NCBI GenBank assembly: GCA_025997595.1
Contig: BNUU01000001.1
Span: 186,001-250,000, forward strand
Origin: Spirochaetia bacterium
Lineage (GTDB): Bacteria > Spirochaetota > Spirochaetia > Treponematales > Breznakiellaceae
Direction: 5' to 3'
Length of the DNA: 64,000 nt
Numbering within the stretch: the first letter of the stretch is position 1; each line of letters starts with the position of its first letter. The notes below the pieces were generated by a model that ran no database searches, was not told where the DNA came from, and was given only the letters and a program-made list of their open reading frames with translations. Shown here one piece after another: positions 15,672 through 25,090 of this stretch. A program made the translations under genes and the position numbers.

Positions 15672-17258
15672 ATGAAGAAGGTGGCGGTTATCGGGAGCAG
15701 CGGGGGGAATTTGTTTAACCTGGGCGGGAAGGAGCCCGGGGCCCTGCTGGGGGAAATGAAGAAACAGCTGGAAGCGGCGGAACTGGAAGTATCCCATGTC
15801 CAGTTTGTGGCGGCGGGTCAAACCATGGACGGGATCAAGCCGGAAGCGCCGGCGTCCTTGTGGACCCTGGCGGGGGGCGTTCCGGTTGAATCGGAAAAGA
15901 AGAGTCTGCGGGAAATCAATGCCCTTGCCACGGAAAGGGACGCGGCGCTTGCGGAGGCGATTGCCCAAAAGCAGATTGACGCCCTGGTTTTGATCAGCGC
16001 CAACCCCGACGGGGTGAACCGCCTTGCCATTGAGGCCGCCGCGAAGGCGGGCATCCCCGCCACCGGGACCGGCGGCGCATCGGTGTCAAAGGCTCAGGTT
16101 TTGGGGCTCAAGGTGATTGCAGTTTCGGGGACCACGGGGACCACCAACCGTACCCGGGCCATCGCCAGCGCGGTCGCCCTGGCAAAATTCTTCAATACCA
16201 AATACCGGCCCGTACTCGGCAGCGTGGAGGGCGGTTCTGCCCAAAGTCCCTTTAAACGGATCAATGTCCGGGGCATCCTGATGTCCTCCCTGCCGGGCTT
16301 CATCGCCACCGCCCTCTCATTGGCGGTCTGGCAGATCCTTACCAAGGTTGCCCCCGATGCGGCTATTACCGGGCTGTTTGAAACCATCCAGCAGAAGCTG
16401 CTGGATGTCCTGCCCGTGATTATCGCGGCGGTGGCCGCCCGGCAGGTCTCCGGTCATAACGAAGTGGGCATCGTGGGCGGCGTGGTTGCGGGGATCCTCT
16501 CCACCGGCGGCGGCATTCTGGGGGGCCTCGTCGGGGGTATCCTGGGGGGCATCCTGATTCACTATATCATCCTCTTTGCCCTGGGGAAGGGATGGCCGGG
16601 CACCACCGCCAATATTGTGGGGGGCGGTATTTCCGGCCTTATCGCCGGGCTTTTGGTTTTTTTCTTCCTGGCCCCCGTTGCCCTCTGGCTGGGGAATTCC
16701 GTGCGGGGGATCATCGACTGGGCGCTGGCCATTAACGCACCCCTCTGCGGGCTCCTTGCGGGGCTGCTGATATGGCCCGCCATCATGGCCGGGGTGTACC
16801 ATGCGGCAATTCTGCCCATCGCGCTTTTTGAAATGGAAAAGTACGGATTCAGTTTCCTGGGGGCCGTAGATATGTGTTCCCTGGTAATGGTTTCCGCGGG
16901 CATTACCCTTGCCAACATCATCGCGCCCCGGCAGAAGAGCGAACGTCCCGCAGCGTCGGTGGGTTTCTTTATCAACATGATCTTCGGCACCTATGTGGAA
17001 GCGGCCTATCCCTTCATGCTTTCCTCGAAAGTTCTCTTCGCGGCGGCCCTGGCTGCGGCGGGACTCGGGGGACTTACGGTGGGTATCTTCAATGTAAAGT
17101 CCACCGCCTATGTGGCGTCCTTTGTGGCCCCCGGCCTTTCCAATAACGCCCTGGGCATGGTGATTGCCATGGCGGTCAGCCTTGGTTCCGCCTGCGTGTT
17201 TTATCTGGTATTAAACAGAATCCTCGGGAAGAAGCCCGATGTGGTGATTGAGGAGTAA
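15672..17258 (+). CDS. PTS EIIC-like membrane protein with an N-terminal soluble domain
   Basis: A 528-residue protein starting at 15672 behind a strong AAAGGAGGG site. Residues 1 to about 175 are a soluble alpha/beta domain opening with a glycine-rich 'VAVIGSSGGN' and containing 'ATGTGGASV' and 'SGTTGTTNRTR', possibly nucleotide or phosphate binding. Residues from about 205 onward form at least eight hydrophobic segments resembling the EIIC channel of fructose-type PTS permeases, with long Gly-rich helices ('GGVVAGILSTGGGILGG') and 'KSTAYVASFVAPG'. No EIIA or EIIB is attached or adjacent. It lies 60 bases after hisG and two bases before hisB, inside the his operon. A transport or sensing role tied to histidine or a phosphoribosyl compound is possible but unproven. 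Confidence 0.75.
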   Translation: MKKVAVIGSSGGNLFNLGGKEPGALLGEMKKQLEAAELEVSHVQFVAAGQTMDGIKPEAPASLWTLAGGVPVESEKKSLREINALATERDAALAEAIAQKQIDALVLISANPDGVNRLAIEAAAKAGIPATGTGGASVSKAQVLGLKVIAVSGTTGTTNRTRAIASAVALAKFFNTKYRPVLGSVEGGSAQSPFKRINVRGILMSSLPGFIATALSLAVWQILTKVAPDAAITGLFETIQQKLLDVLPVIIAAVAARQVSGHNEVGIVGGVVAGILSTGGGILGGLVGGILGGILIHYIILFALGKGWPGTTANIVGGGISGLIAGLLVFFFLAPVALWLGNSVRGIIDWALAINAPLCGLLAGLLIWPAIMAGVYHAAILPIALFEMEKYGFSFLGAVDMCSLVMVSAGITLANIIAPRQKSERPAASVGFFINMIFGTYVEAAYPFMLSSKVLFAAALAAAGLGGLTVGIFNVKSTAYVASFVAPGLSNNALGMVIAMAVSLGSACVFYLVLNRILGKKPDVVIEE

Positions 17259-17260
17259 CT

Positions 17261-17881
17261 ATGGCAAGAACAGCTGAAATAACAAGGCAGACGAAAGAGA
17301 CGGATATCACCGTAAAGCTGAATTTGGACGGGACCGGAGAGGCGAAGCTGGATTGTCCCATTGGGTTTCTGGTCCACATGCTCAACACCTTTGCGCGGCA
17401 CGGGCTTTTTGATTTGGAAGTAAAGGCAAGGGGCGACCTCGAAGTCGATCAGCATCATTTAGTGGAGGATATCGGGATTGTCCTGGGCCAGTGTTTCGCA
17501 AAAGCCCTGGGTGACAAGCGGGGGATACGCCGCACCGGAAGCTGCCTCTTCCCCATGGATGAAACCCTGGCACGGGCTGCGGTGGATATTTCCGGCCGCG
17601 CCTATCTTGTGTTTGACCCGCAGCTCTCCGGCATTCCCCTGGTCTCCGCCGGTCCGGTATCCGGCGCGTCCTCTTTTCAGATCGACACGGTGGAAGATTT
17701 TTGGCAGGGCTTTAGTAATGCTGCGGGGCTGACCTTTCATCTGGATATACTCCGGGGCCGCAGTGATCATCATAAGATCGAAGCCCTCTTTAAGGCCGCA
17801 GCCCGCGCCATGCGGGAGGCCTGTGAATACGACAAGCGCTCCCTGGATTTGATTCCCTCAACCAAGGGAGTTTTGGCGTGA
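17261..17881 (+). CDS. hisB: imidazoleglycerol-phosphate dehydratase
   Basis: Sixth step of histidine synthesis, removing water from imidazoleglycerol phosphate with a di-manganese centre. 206 residues, the size of the monofunctional enzyme; there is no fused phosphatase domain, so histidinol-phosphate phosphatase must come from another locus. Two metal-binding repeats are clear: 'DQHHLVEDIGI' near residue 63 and 'RGRSDHHKIEALFK' near residue 166, plus 'GFLVHMLNTFARHG' where most enzymes have F-D-H-M-L. The Asp usually before His-Met-Leu is Val here, a mild deviation. It starts two bases after the EIIC-like gene and overlaps hisH by four bases. Confidence 0.95.
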   Translation: MARTAEITRQTKETDITVKLNLDGTGEAKLDCPIGFLVHMLNTFARHGLFDLEVKARGDLEVDQHHLVEDIGIVLGQCFAKALGDKRGIRRTGSCLFPMDETLARAAVDISGRAYLVFDPQLSGIPLVSAGPVSGASSFQIDTVEDFWQGFSNAAGLTFHLDILRGRSDHHKIEALFKAAARAMREACEYDKRSLDLIPSTKGVLA

Positions 17882-18558
17882 GCATCGGGGGCGGCCTGAT
17901 CGGCGTTATCGACTACGGCGCGGGTAATCTCGGCTCGGTGATGAACGCCCTCAAGCGGCTGAACTTAAACGCCCGCTTCGCCGCAGGTCCGGAGGAACTT
18001 GTTTCAGGCGGCCTGGGCACGGCAAACCGGGCATCACCCTTTGCGGGGATCATCTTCCCCGGTGACGGCCACTTTGCCACCGCCATGGCTTCTTTGGAAA
18101 AATCAGGCTACGCCGAGGCAATAAAAGAATGGATACAACAGGATAAACCCTTTTTGGGAATCTGCATCGGCCTTCAGCTTTTGTTCGACAGTTCCGAAGA
18201 AGCGCCCCCGGTGGATGGTAAAACAGTACCGGGCCTTTCGGTGATCCCCGGCAGGGTGAAAAAATTTCCCGGCCGTAAGGTCCCCCAGATCGGCTGGAAT
18301 CAAACCACAGTAAAGCTGTCACCCACAGCAAAGCTCAATTTCCGTCTTTTCCGGGGTCTCCCAGCGGACACTTTTTTTTACTACATCCATTCCTACTACA
18401 CCGATCCCGCCGACAGCAGCGTTACTGCGGCGGAGGCGGAATACTATCTGCGTTACTGTTCGGCAGTTGAGAGGGGCGCCTTGACGGCGGTTCAGTTTCA
18501 CCCGGAAAAGTCCGGGGCCCTGGGCCTCAGGCTTTTGGAAAACTGGGCGGATTTTTAA
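17878..18558 (+). CDS. hisH: imidazole glycerol phosphate synthase, glutaminase subunit
   Basis: Class I glutamine amidotransferase that feeds ammonia to HisF; 226 residues. GTG start at 17878 overlaps the hisB stop in a GTGA junction. The triad is visible: Cys in 'GICIGLQLLF' near residue 96, and His and Glu in 'VQFHPEKSG' near residues 207-209. The opening 'IGVIDYGAGNLGSV' is typical of HisH. It precedes hisF by nine bases, as expected for partners of one complex. Confidence 0.95.
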   Translation: MSIGGGLIGVIDYGAGNLGSVMNALKRLNLNARFAAGPEELVSGGLGTANRASPFAGIIFPGDGHFATAMASLEKSGYAEAIKEWIQQDKPFLGICIGLQLLFDSSEEAPPVDGKTVPGLSVIPGRVKKFPGRKVPQIGWNQTTVKLSPTAKLNFRLFRGLPADTFFYYIHSYYTDPADSSVTAAEAEYYLRYCSAVERGALTAVQFHPEKSGALGLRLLENWADF

Positions 18559-18567
18559 GGGGGAAGG

Positions 18568-19356
18568 ATGCAGGCGAAGCGGATAATTCCCTGTCTCGAT
18601 GTGGACGACGGCCGGGTGGTCAAGGGGATACAATTCAAGGGTATACAGGATGCCGGGGACCCGGTGGAAATGGCCCGGCGTTACAACGATGACGGCGCGG
18701 ACGAGCTTACCTTTCTGGACATCGGCGCATCCTACAAAAGCCGGGCCACCCTCCTTGACGTGGTCCGCCGGGTGGCGGCGGAGGTCTTCATCCCCCTCTG
18801 CGTGGGCGGCGGCATCCGCACCGTGGATGACATGCGGGAGGCCATGAACGCCGGGGCCGACAAGGTTTCTGTCTGCACATCCGCCCTGCAAAACCCGCAG
18901 CTCCTTTCCGAAATGGCCCGCGCCTACGGCAGCCAGTGCGTGGTGTTGTCGATAGATGCGAAACGTACCGGAACTGACAAAAACGGTAAGCCGGTGTGGC
19001 ATGCGTTTTCACACGGGGGCCGCACCGACACCGGCATCGATGCCGTACAGTGGGCCGTACAGGCGGTGGAAATGGGGGCCGGTGAAATTCTTCTCAACTC
19101 CATAGACGCCGACGGCACCGGCTCGGGCTACGATCTGGAACTGACCGCAGCAATTCTGGAAGCGGCGCCCGTGCCGGTAATCGCCAGCGGGGGCGCGGGG
19201 GATTTGGACCAGATCGCAAATGTACTGCTGTCCACCGGGGCGGATGCACCAGGAGCAGACGCTGCTCTCGTAGCATCACTGCTGCATTTTGGGAAAACCA
19301 CGATCCGTGAGATCAAGAAACACGCTGAATCAAAGGGAGTTTGCGTCAGATGGTAG
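18568..19356 (+). CDS. hisF: imidazole glycerol phosphate synthase, cyclase subunit
   Basis: TIM-barrel cyclase of 262 residues that makes imidazoleglycerol phosphate and AICAR from PRFAR and ammonia. The catalytic Asp residues are in '[14 protein letters not shown]' near residue 11 and '[13 protein letters not shown]' near residue 177, and phosphate-binding loops 'CVGGGIR' and 'ASGGAG' are intact. A GGGGGAAGG site precedes the ATG. Its end overlaps the hisA start. Near the end it carries an acidic and Ala-rich stretch ('[13 protein letters not shown]') slightly longer than usual. Confidence 0.96.
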   Translation: MQAKRIIPCLDVDDGRVVKGIQFKGIQDAGDPVEMARRYNDDGADELTFLDIGASYKSRATLLDVVRRVAAEVFIPLCVGGGIRTVDDMREAMNAGADKVSVCTSALQNPQLLSEMARAYGSQCVVLSIDAKRTGTDKNGKPVWHAFSHGGRTDTGIDAVQWAVQAVEMGAGEILLNSIDADGTGSGYDLELTAAILEAAPVPVIASGGAGDLDQIANVLLSTGADAPGADAALVASLLHFGKTTIREIKKHAESKGVCVRW

Positions 19357-20657
19357 TCGCTTCGATTGATATTCAGGACGGTAAGGTCGTCCAGTTGAAA
19401 CAAGGCTCAGAATTAATATTACAGCGGGATAACGCCGCCGAACTGGCGGAAGAGTTTGACCGCTACGGCGAAGTGGCGGTAATAGACCTTGACGCCGCCA
19501 TGGGCAAAGGAAGCAATATCGAAATGATAAAGCCCCTGCTCCGCAAAGCTGATTGCCGGGTGGGCGGCGGCATCAGAACCCCTGAACAGGCGAAAGAGCT
19601 GGTAAGCCTTGGCGCCCAAAGGATCATCCTTGGCTCCGCCGCTTTCAGAGACCCTGCAAAGAAGGGCGCGGGAATTGTCGGCGGCGAGTTTAAAGTCAAC
19701 ACCGAATTTCTGGAAGCCATGGTAAAAAAAATCGGTCGGGAGCGGATCATCGTTGCGGTGGATGCCCGGAACGGCGAGATTGTGGTTGACGGCTGGAAGA
19801 CCCCCACCGGACTCAAACTTATCGACGCCGCCAAAGCGGTGGAGCCCTACGCGGCGGAACTCCTCTTTACCTGCGTGGAGCGGGAGGGGACCATGACCGG
19901 CATCGACCTGGAACCGGTCAGGGCACTGCGGGAAGCGGTCTCGTGCAGTATTACTGTTGCCGGTGGCGTCACCACCCCGGAAGAAATTGAGGCCATTGCC
20001 GCATTGGGCTGTGATGTGCAGCTGGGCATGGCCCTCTACACCGGTAAGGTCAATTTGGCGGATGCTTTTGTAAAATCTCTCAACTGGAAAAAGGCTGAGT
20101 CCGGTGCGCCGCAGGGCGGCATGCTTCCGGTAATCGCCCAAGCCCCCGATGGTCAGGTGTTGATGACCGGCTTTGCGGACCGGGAAGCGGTTGCGGAAAC
20201 CTTCAAGCGGGGTAACCTCTGTTTTCACAGCCGCACCCGGAACAAGCTCTGGATGAAGGGTGAAAATTCCGGCAACACACTAAAACTGTTGCGGCTCCGG
20301 GCCGACTGCGACCGGGACGCGATCCTCGCCGTGGTTGAGCCGGCCGGTCCGGTCTGCCACACCGGCGCTTTTTCCTGTTTCACCCAGGACCGGCGCTATA
20401 CCTGGGAATTCCTCCAGTCAATTATCACCGAACGTTTCCGTAACCCCGCCCCCGGCTCCTACACCGCCACCCTGGACGATGAACTGGTCAGGGAAAAAGT
20501 GATGGAGGAGGCCGATGAGGTCTGCACCGCCAAAACCCACGACGAAGTTGTCTGGGAAGCGGCGGATTTATTGTACTTTACCACGGTCCTTATGACCCGC
20601 GCGGGGGTAAGTGTCACAGAAGTACTGGACGAGCTGGACAGAAGGCACAAGAAATGA
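19350..20657 (+). CDS. hisA/hisIE: trifunctional HisA-HisI-HisE fusion
   Basis: One 435-residue chain carries three activities. Residues 1 to about 240 are HisA (ProFAR isomerase), a TIM barrel with 'SIDIQDGKVVQL', 'VGGGIRTPEQA' and 'VAGGVTTPEEI'. Residues about 250-345 are HisI (PR-AMP cyclohydrolase) with 'FHSRTRNKLWMKGENSGN', the zinc/magnesium motif 'DCDRDA' and the Cys of 'VCHTGAFSCF'. Residues about 350-435 are HisE (PR-ATP pyrophosphohydrolase) with 'REKVMEEADEV' and 'EAADLLYF'. ATG 19350 is preferred over TTG 19341 because of the distance to AAAGGGAG. HisIE fusions are common, but HisA joined to them is unusual. It covers steps 2, 3 and 4, which are consecutive. It overlaps hisF by seven and hisC by four bases. 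Confidence 0.93.
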   Translation: MVVASIDIQDGKVVQLKQGSELILQRDNAAELAEEFDRYGEVAVIDLDAAMGKGSNIEMIKPLLRKADCRVGGGIRTPEQAKELVSLGAQRIILGSAAFRDPAKKGAGIVGGEFKVNTEFLEAMVKKIGRERIIVAVDARNGEIVVDGWKTPTGLKLIDAAKAVEPYAAELLFTCVEREGTMTGIDLEPVRALREAVSCSITVAGGVTTPEEIEAIAALGCDVQLGMALYTGKVNLADAFVKSLNWKKAESGAPQGGMLPVIAQAPDGQVLMTGFADREAVAETFKRGNLCFHSRTRNKLWMKGENSGNTLKLLRLRADCDRDAILAVVEPAGPVCHTGAFSCFTQDRRYTWEFLQSIITERFRNPAPGSYTATLDDELVREKVMEEADEVCTAKTHDEVVWEAADLLYFTTVLMTRAGVSVTEVLDELDRRHKK

Positions 20658-21781
20658 GTATCTATTGGAACGAGCGCGTAAAGAACCTCTCCCCCTATGT
20701 TCCCGGTGAACAGCCCCGGGACCGGAAATTCATCAAGCTCAACACCAACGAGAATCCCTATCCGCCTTCGCCCAAGGTAATGGCGGCAATTAGTAATACT
20801 ATTGCTGCTGAAAAGGCTCAAGCCCCCGGCGCAAGACTCAGGCTCTACCCGGACCCTGCCTGTACGGAACTGCGGGAGGCGATCGCCGTCCGGTATCATG
20901 TCAGGCCGGAGCAGGTTTTTGCGGGGAACGGTTCAGACGAGGTACTGGCATTCGCCTTCGCCGCCTTTTTCAACAGCGATACTGATGACAGTAATACTGC
21001 GTTGCCGGTACTTTTTCCCGATATCACCTACAGTTTTTATCCCGTCTATGCGAACCTTTGGGATGTGCCTTTCCGCACCATTCCGCTTGCGGAAGATTTT
21101 TCCATAAATATTGAAGATTATAAAACTGCTTGCGGCGGAATGATTGTCCCCAATCCCAACGCGCCTACCGGTCTGGCGCTTCCGCTGAACAGTATCCTTG
21201 CCGCTGCGGAATACCAGAAAAACAGTAATCATGTGCTCATTGTGGACGAGGCCTATATCGCCTTTGCCAATACCCCGGGGGTAGAATCGGCGGTTCCTTA
21301 CATTAATGACAATCCCAACCTCCTCACGGTGCATACCCTTTCAAAGTCCGCGTCCCTCGCCGGGCTGCGGGTGGGCTTCGCCATTGGCAACAAAGATCTT
21401 ATTGAGGGGCTCTGCCGAATTCGCGATTCCTTCAACTCTTACACCCTGGACCGGCTCGCCCTCGCGGGGGCCGCCGCAGCCGTTTCCGATGCATCTTATT
21501 ACGATAATATAAACGGTAAGGTGATCGCCACGCGGGATCGGGTTTCCGCCGCCCTTACTGCACGGGGTTTTAATGTAATTCCCTCGTCGGCGAATTTTGT
21601 TTTTATCCGCTTCCCCGCAAAAACCGGGGCCGAGGCCTTCGCCGCCCTGCGGGAAAAGGGTATTCTGGTACGGCATTTCAATAAACCCCGTATCGCAGAT
21701 TATCTGCGGGTAAGCATCGGTACTGATGCGGAGATGGATAGTTTTTTGGAAGCCTGTGAAGAAATAGAAGGGTCTTATTAA
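20654..21781 (+). CDS. hisC: histidinol-phosphate aminotransferase
   Basis: PLP-dependent aminotransferase of fold type I, 375 residues, turning imidazoleacetol phosphate into histidinol phosphate. 'KLNTNENPYPPSP' near residue 30, 'GNGSDEVL' near 90, 'NPNAPTG' near 170, 'VDEAYIAF' near 197 and the PLP lysine in 'HTLSKSASLAGLRVGF' near 230 are all present. It starts inside the stop of the HisA-IE gene (ATGA), so translation is coupled. A repeat-rich gap separates it from hisD. Confidence 0.95.
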   Translation: MSIYWNERVKNLSPYVPGEQPRDRKFIKLNTNENPYPPSPKVMAAISNTIAAEKAQAPGARLRLYPDPACTELREAIAVRYHVRPEQVFAGNGSDEVLAFAFAAFFNSDTDDSNTALPVLFPDITYSFYPVYANLWDVPFRTIPLAEDFSINIEDYKTACGGMIVPNPNAPTGLALPLNSILAAAEYQKNSNHVLIVDEAYIAFANTPGVESAVPYINDNPNLLTVHTLSKSASLAGLRVGFAIGNKDLIEGLCRIRDSFNSYTLDRLALAGAAAAVSDASYYDNINGKVIATRDRVSAALTARGFNVIPSSANFVFIRFPAKTGAEAFAALREKGILVRHFNKPRIADYLRVSIGTDAEMDSFLEACEEIEGSY

Positions 21782-21905
21782 CCACTAAGGAACCCAGGGG
21801 TTCCGGGACACAAAGGGCACAAAGGGAAGAAAAGCCAAAGAGCTACCCTTCTTCCTTCGTGCTCTTTGTGCCCCGCCGTCCCTGGACGGCTTTGTGGTTA
21901 TATTA
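21779..21905. repeat. CACAAAG-type imperfect inverted repeat between hisC and hisD
   Basis: The left part (AACCACTAAGG, then GGGACACAAAGGGCACAAAGGGAAG) is mirrored by the right part (CTTCGTGCTCTTTGTGCCCC, then GGCTTTGTGGTT), with smaller hairpins inside such as CCAGGGGTTCC and GTCCCTGGAC. It belongs to the same dispersed family as 4039-4101. A further half copy, CTTGTGGTTA, ends near 21935. It may reduce readthrough into hisD; no promoter is obvious between it and the ATG. Confidence 0.6.
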
Positions 21906-21948
21906 TTCTTAAGACTTCGTCCTTGTGGTTAAAATATGATGGGGTATT

Positions 21949-23262
21949 ATGAAGATTATTACCGGTTCTGAATTTGACAATTACTGGAAAAATTTGGTGC
22001 TGCGGAGCGATGATGAAAAGGTCACCGCCGCCGTACAAAATATAATCGCTGCGGTCCGCTCCGAGGGGGACGCAGCGGTGCGGCGCTTCGCGTCACAGTT
22101 TGATAAAAGTTCTCCGGAGACGTTTGAGGTGCCACGCAGTATTGCTGCGGATGCATGGGAAAAACTTAAAGCCGAGAAGTGCGAGCTTGCTGCCGCCCTT
22201 GAGCTTGCCTCGGATCATATCCGGCGGTTTTCCATGGAACAAAAAAAACAGTTTATTGATTTTGAATACGCGATGGCGGACGGGCTCGTCACGGGTCAGC
22301 GGGTTATTCCGGTGGAGCGGGCGGCGATTTATGTTCCCGGCGGACGTTTTCCCCTCATTTCCACGGTCCTTATGGGGGTGATCCCCGCCGTTTGCGCCGG
22401 AGTTGGGGAGGTGGTACTTGCGTCCCCGCCGGGGGTTGAGGGCCTTCCGGACTTCCGGATCCTCGCCGCCGCCCACCTCGCCGGTGCGGAACGGATTTTT
22501 GCAATCGGCGGCGCACAGGCAGTCGCCGCTCTGGCCATCGGTACCGAAACTATTCCCCGTGTTGACATTATCGCCGGTCCGGGGAACAAGTACGTGGCCG
22601 CCGCGAAACGGCTTCTCTTTGGCGAAGTGGGGATAGACTTTGTGGCGGGTCCCACGGATGTACTCATCATTGCCGACGGTGCGACAAGCTCCGCAGATCT
22701 TGTGGCGCAGGCCGACCTTGTGGCAGCAGACATGCTTGCCCAGGCGGAGCATGATCCCGATGCCCGCGCCCGTGTCTTGGTAAGCAGCCGTGAACTGGCC
22801 GAACAAATCACTGCGGCCCTGGAAAGACGGCTGCAGTCCCTTCCCACTGCGGCGACGGCCCAGGCTTCCCTTGATTCGGGGGGGCTTATCATCATCTATA
22901 CTTCACCGGAAGAAGCCATCAGGATTGCCAATATCATTGCGCCTGAACATTTGGAGTTGCAGATGGAAAATGTGGAAAGCTGGATTCCTCTGCTTAAAAA
23001 CTACGGCTCCCTGTTCATCGGGGAAAAATCGGCGGAGGTTCTGGGGGATTATTCCGCGGGGATCAACCATACCCTGCCCACATCGGGGAGCGCACGATTT
23101 ACCGGCGGCCTTGGGGTGCGGCATTTTCTCAAGACCGTCACCACCCTCCGCTGTTCACCGGGGGAAGGCTGGGAACAGGCGCGGCGTGCGGCGGAAATTA
23201 TCGCCCGCGCGGAGGGCCTTGCGGGCCACGCGGAAAGCGCCGCAAGCCGATTAAAGAATTAA
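21949..23262 (+). CDS. hisD: histidinol dehydrogenase
   Basis: Zinc and NAD enzyme that carries out the last two oxidations of histidine synthesis, 437 residues. Signature segments include 'VIPVERAAIYVPGG' near residue 120, 'IIAGPGNKYVAAAKR' near 205, 'AQAEHDPDA' with zinc ligands near 265, and 'APEHLEL' near 330 with the catalytic Glu-His. 'NHTLPTSGSARF' near 370 is also conserved. It is the last gene of the his operon, 167 bases after hisC. Confidence 0.96.
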   Translation: MKIITGSEFDNYWKNLVLRSDDEKVTAAVQNIIAAVRSEGDAAVRRFASQFDKSSPETFEVPRSIAADAWEKLKAEKCELAAALELASDHIRRFSMEQKKQFIDFEYAMADGLVTGQRVIPVERAAIYVPGGRFPLISTVLMGVIPAVCAGVGEVVLASPPGVEGLPDFRILAAAHLAGAERIFAIGGAQAVAALAIGTETIPRVDIIAGPGNKYVAAAKRLLFGEVGIDFVAGPTDVLIIADGATSSADLVAQADLVAADMLAQAEHDPDARARVLVSSRELAEQITAALERRLQSLPTAATAQASLDSGGLIIIYTSPEEAIRIANIIAPEHLELQMENVESWIPLLKNYGSLFIGEKSAEVLGDYSAGINHTLPTSGSARFTGGLGVRHFLKTVTTLRCSPGEGWEQARRAAEIIARAEGLAGHAESAASRLKN

Positions 23263-23266
23263 TTCC

Positions 23267-24964
23267 CTATACTGCATCCCGCTTAATCTTCTTCGTCGTG
23301 GTCATCTCCATTTCCTTATCCAGGATTGTGGTCTTTGTTATCCGCTGGTAGGGGAGGAGCCGCTGGTTCACTTCGGAGATGATTGCGTCGATGCGGGTTT
23401 TGATTGTCTCTTTGGGAGTGTCCGTTTTAAAGACCTCCGGGCTGGGGTAGACCAGAGCTTCGATCCCTTCGCTCTTCATTTTTTTGTCCAGCAGGAAACC
23501 CCGGATCAATATCTGCTCGATTTCTTCAAAGAGCTGGAACTCGTTTTCGATTTCTTCGGGGTAGACGTTTTTGCCCCCCTCGGTGACGATCATGTTTTTG
23601 GCGCGGCCGGTGAGGTAGAGGTAGTTTTCGCTGTCCAGGTAGCCCAGGTCCCCGGTTTTGAGGTAGCCGTCGGCGGTAAAGGCGGCGGCGGTTTCTTCGG
23701 GCATTTCGAAATAGCCCTTCATCACCACCGGGCCCTTCAGGATGACTTCCCCAACGCCCCGTTCATCGGGATCGAGGATCTTCATGTCAACCTGGGGGAT
23801 CACCTTGCCCACACTGGTTTCCTTGTAGTGGTCCACCGGGTTCAGGTTGATGATGGGGCTGGTTTCCGTAAGGCCGTAACCCTGCACAAAGTCGAGCCCC
23901 AGCTGGTTGTATTTTTTAAAGACGCTGGGGGCCAGGGGGCCGCCGCCGCAGATACAGGTACGCAGGGTTGTTAAGGACGCCGCATCCAATATTGAATGGA
24001 ACATCTTCTTTCCCGGATTCACCTTGAAGATCTTCTTGATAAGCCCCGAAAGGGACATCAGGCAGGAGATCAATCCGTATACGATGGGGCCCTTGGCCTT
24101 GATACCCCGGAGCACCCCCGCCAGTACCTTGTTGAAAAGCATGGGCACCGCCAGGAGCATGGTGATCTTCGCTTCTTTGAGATCCTTGAGAATGGCCTTG
24201 GTCACCATCCGTTTGCCGAATACCACTTCGGCGCCGGTGGAGAGGGATTCGATAAGCACCGCCAGCATGGTGTAGGCGTGGTGCAGGGGCAGGAGGGCGT
24301 AGAACACATCGGTGTGGTACACCGGGAAGGGGGTGCCCTGGGCCAGGTAAGAGTCGGACACCAGGTTCTGGTGGGTGAGCATCACCCCCTTGGGACTTCC
24401 CATGGTCCCGGAGGTAAAGAGGATCGCCGCCAGGTCCGTTTCCACAGCCCCTTCAATCTCCGCCTCCGGGCCGTCGAGGTCATAAACGTAGGTTCCCAGC
24501 CCTTTCCGCAGGGAGATCACCTCCTGTAATGCCCCGCGGCCGCTTCCGGCATAACGCTCGTATTTTTCCTCATCCACAAAGAGGAGTTTGACCCGGGCCG
24601 TTTTCAGCAGCAGATCGGTTTCCTCGTTTTTAAGCTGGTAATCAATGGGCACCACCATGGCCCCGGCAAAGAGGATGCCCAGCCAGGCCGCCGCCCATTC
24701 GGGGGAATTCTTCCCCGTAACCGCCACCGCGTCCCCCTTGCGGATCCCCTTGCTGTGGAGCCAGCGGGCAATGCCTTCGACGACTTTTAGGGTTTCCCGG
24801 TAGTTCAGGCTGATGCGGTCGGGCTCGTATATGGTAAGACAGGGCCGCTCCCCGTAACGGGTAACGGTGATCCTGAACATCTCCGGCAAAGTGGGCCACT
24901 GCCCGGTAAAGGCCTTCCCCCTGAATTCATCCAGAAAAGCCCAAGGCGTAAATTCGGAGCTCAT
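23267..24964 (-). CDS. acyl-CoA synthetase (AMP-forming)
   Basis: Adenylate-forming ligase of 565 residues, most like long-chain fatty acid-CoA ligases. The ATP loop 'LFTSGTMGSPKGVMLTH' lies near residue 185, 'YGLTETSP' near 365, and the C-terminal 'YLTGRAKNMIVTEGGKNVYP' near 445-465, the last split only by description. The lysine that would catalyse adenylation is in the final segment 'EMTTTKKIKR'. A GGAGGG site precedes the ATG. It converges on hisD, five bases apart, and stands alone. It would activate exogenous or recycled fatty acids, since treponemes often rely on host lipids. Confidence 0.92.
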   Translation of the reverse strand: MSSEFTPWAFLDEFRGKAFTGQWPTLPEMFRITVTRYGERPCLTIYEPDRISLNYRETLKVVEGIARWLHSKGIRKGDAVAVTGKNSPEWAAAWLGILFAGAMVVPIDYQLKNEETDLLLKTARVKLLFVDEEKYERYAGSGRGALQEVISLRKGLGTYVYDLDGPEAEIEGAVETDLAAILFTSGTMGSPKGVMLTHQNLVSDSYLAQGTPFPVYHTDVFYALLPLHHAYTMLAVLIESLSTGAEVVFGKRMVTKAILKDLKEAKITMLLAVPMLFNKVLAGVLRGIKAKGPIVYGLISCLMSLSGLIKKIFKVNPGKKMFHSILDAASLTTLRTCICGGGPLAPSVFKKYNQLGLDFVQGYGLTETSPIINLNPVDHYKETSVGKVIPQVDMKILDPDERGVGEVILKGPVVMKGYFEMPEETAAAFTADGYLKTGDLGYLDSENYLYLTGRAKNMIVTEGGKNVYPEEIENEFQLFEEIEQILIRGFLLDKKMKSEGIEALVYPSPEVFKTDTPKETIKTRIDAIISEVNQRLLPYQRITKTTILDKEMEMTTTKKIKRDAV

Positions 24965-25090
24965 CGATTCAACCCTCCAAAAGAAATATTCGGATCCCTC
25001 GCAAGACCCATTAAACTACCGACCCCGGAATCGGTAAAAAGTTGCATGAACCATGTTACAATAAATGAATATAATTGTTAGTATCTTATC

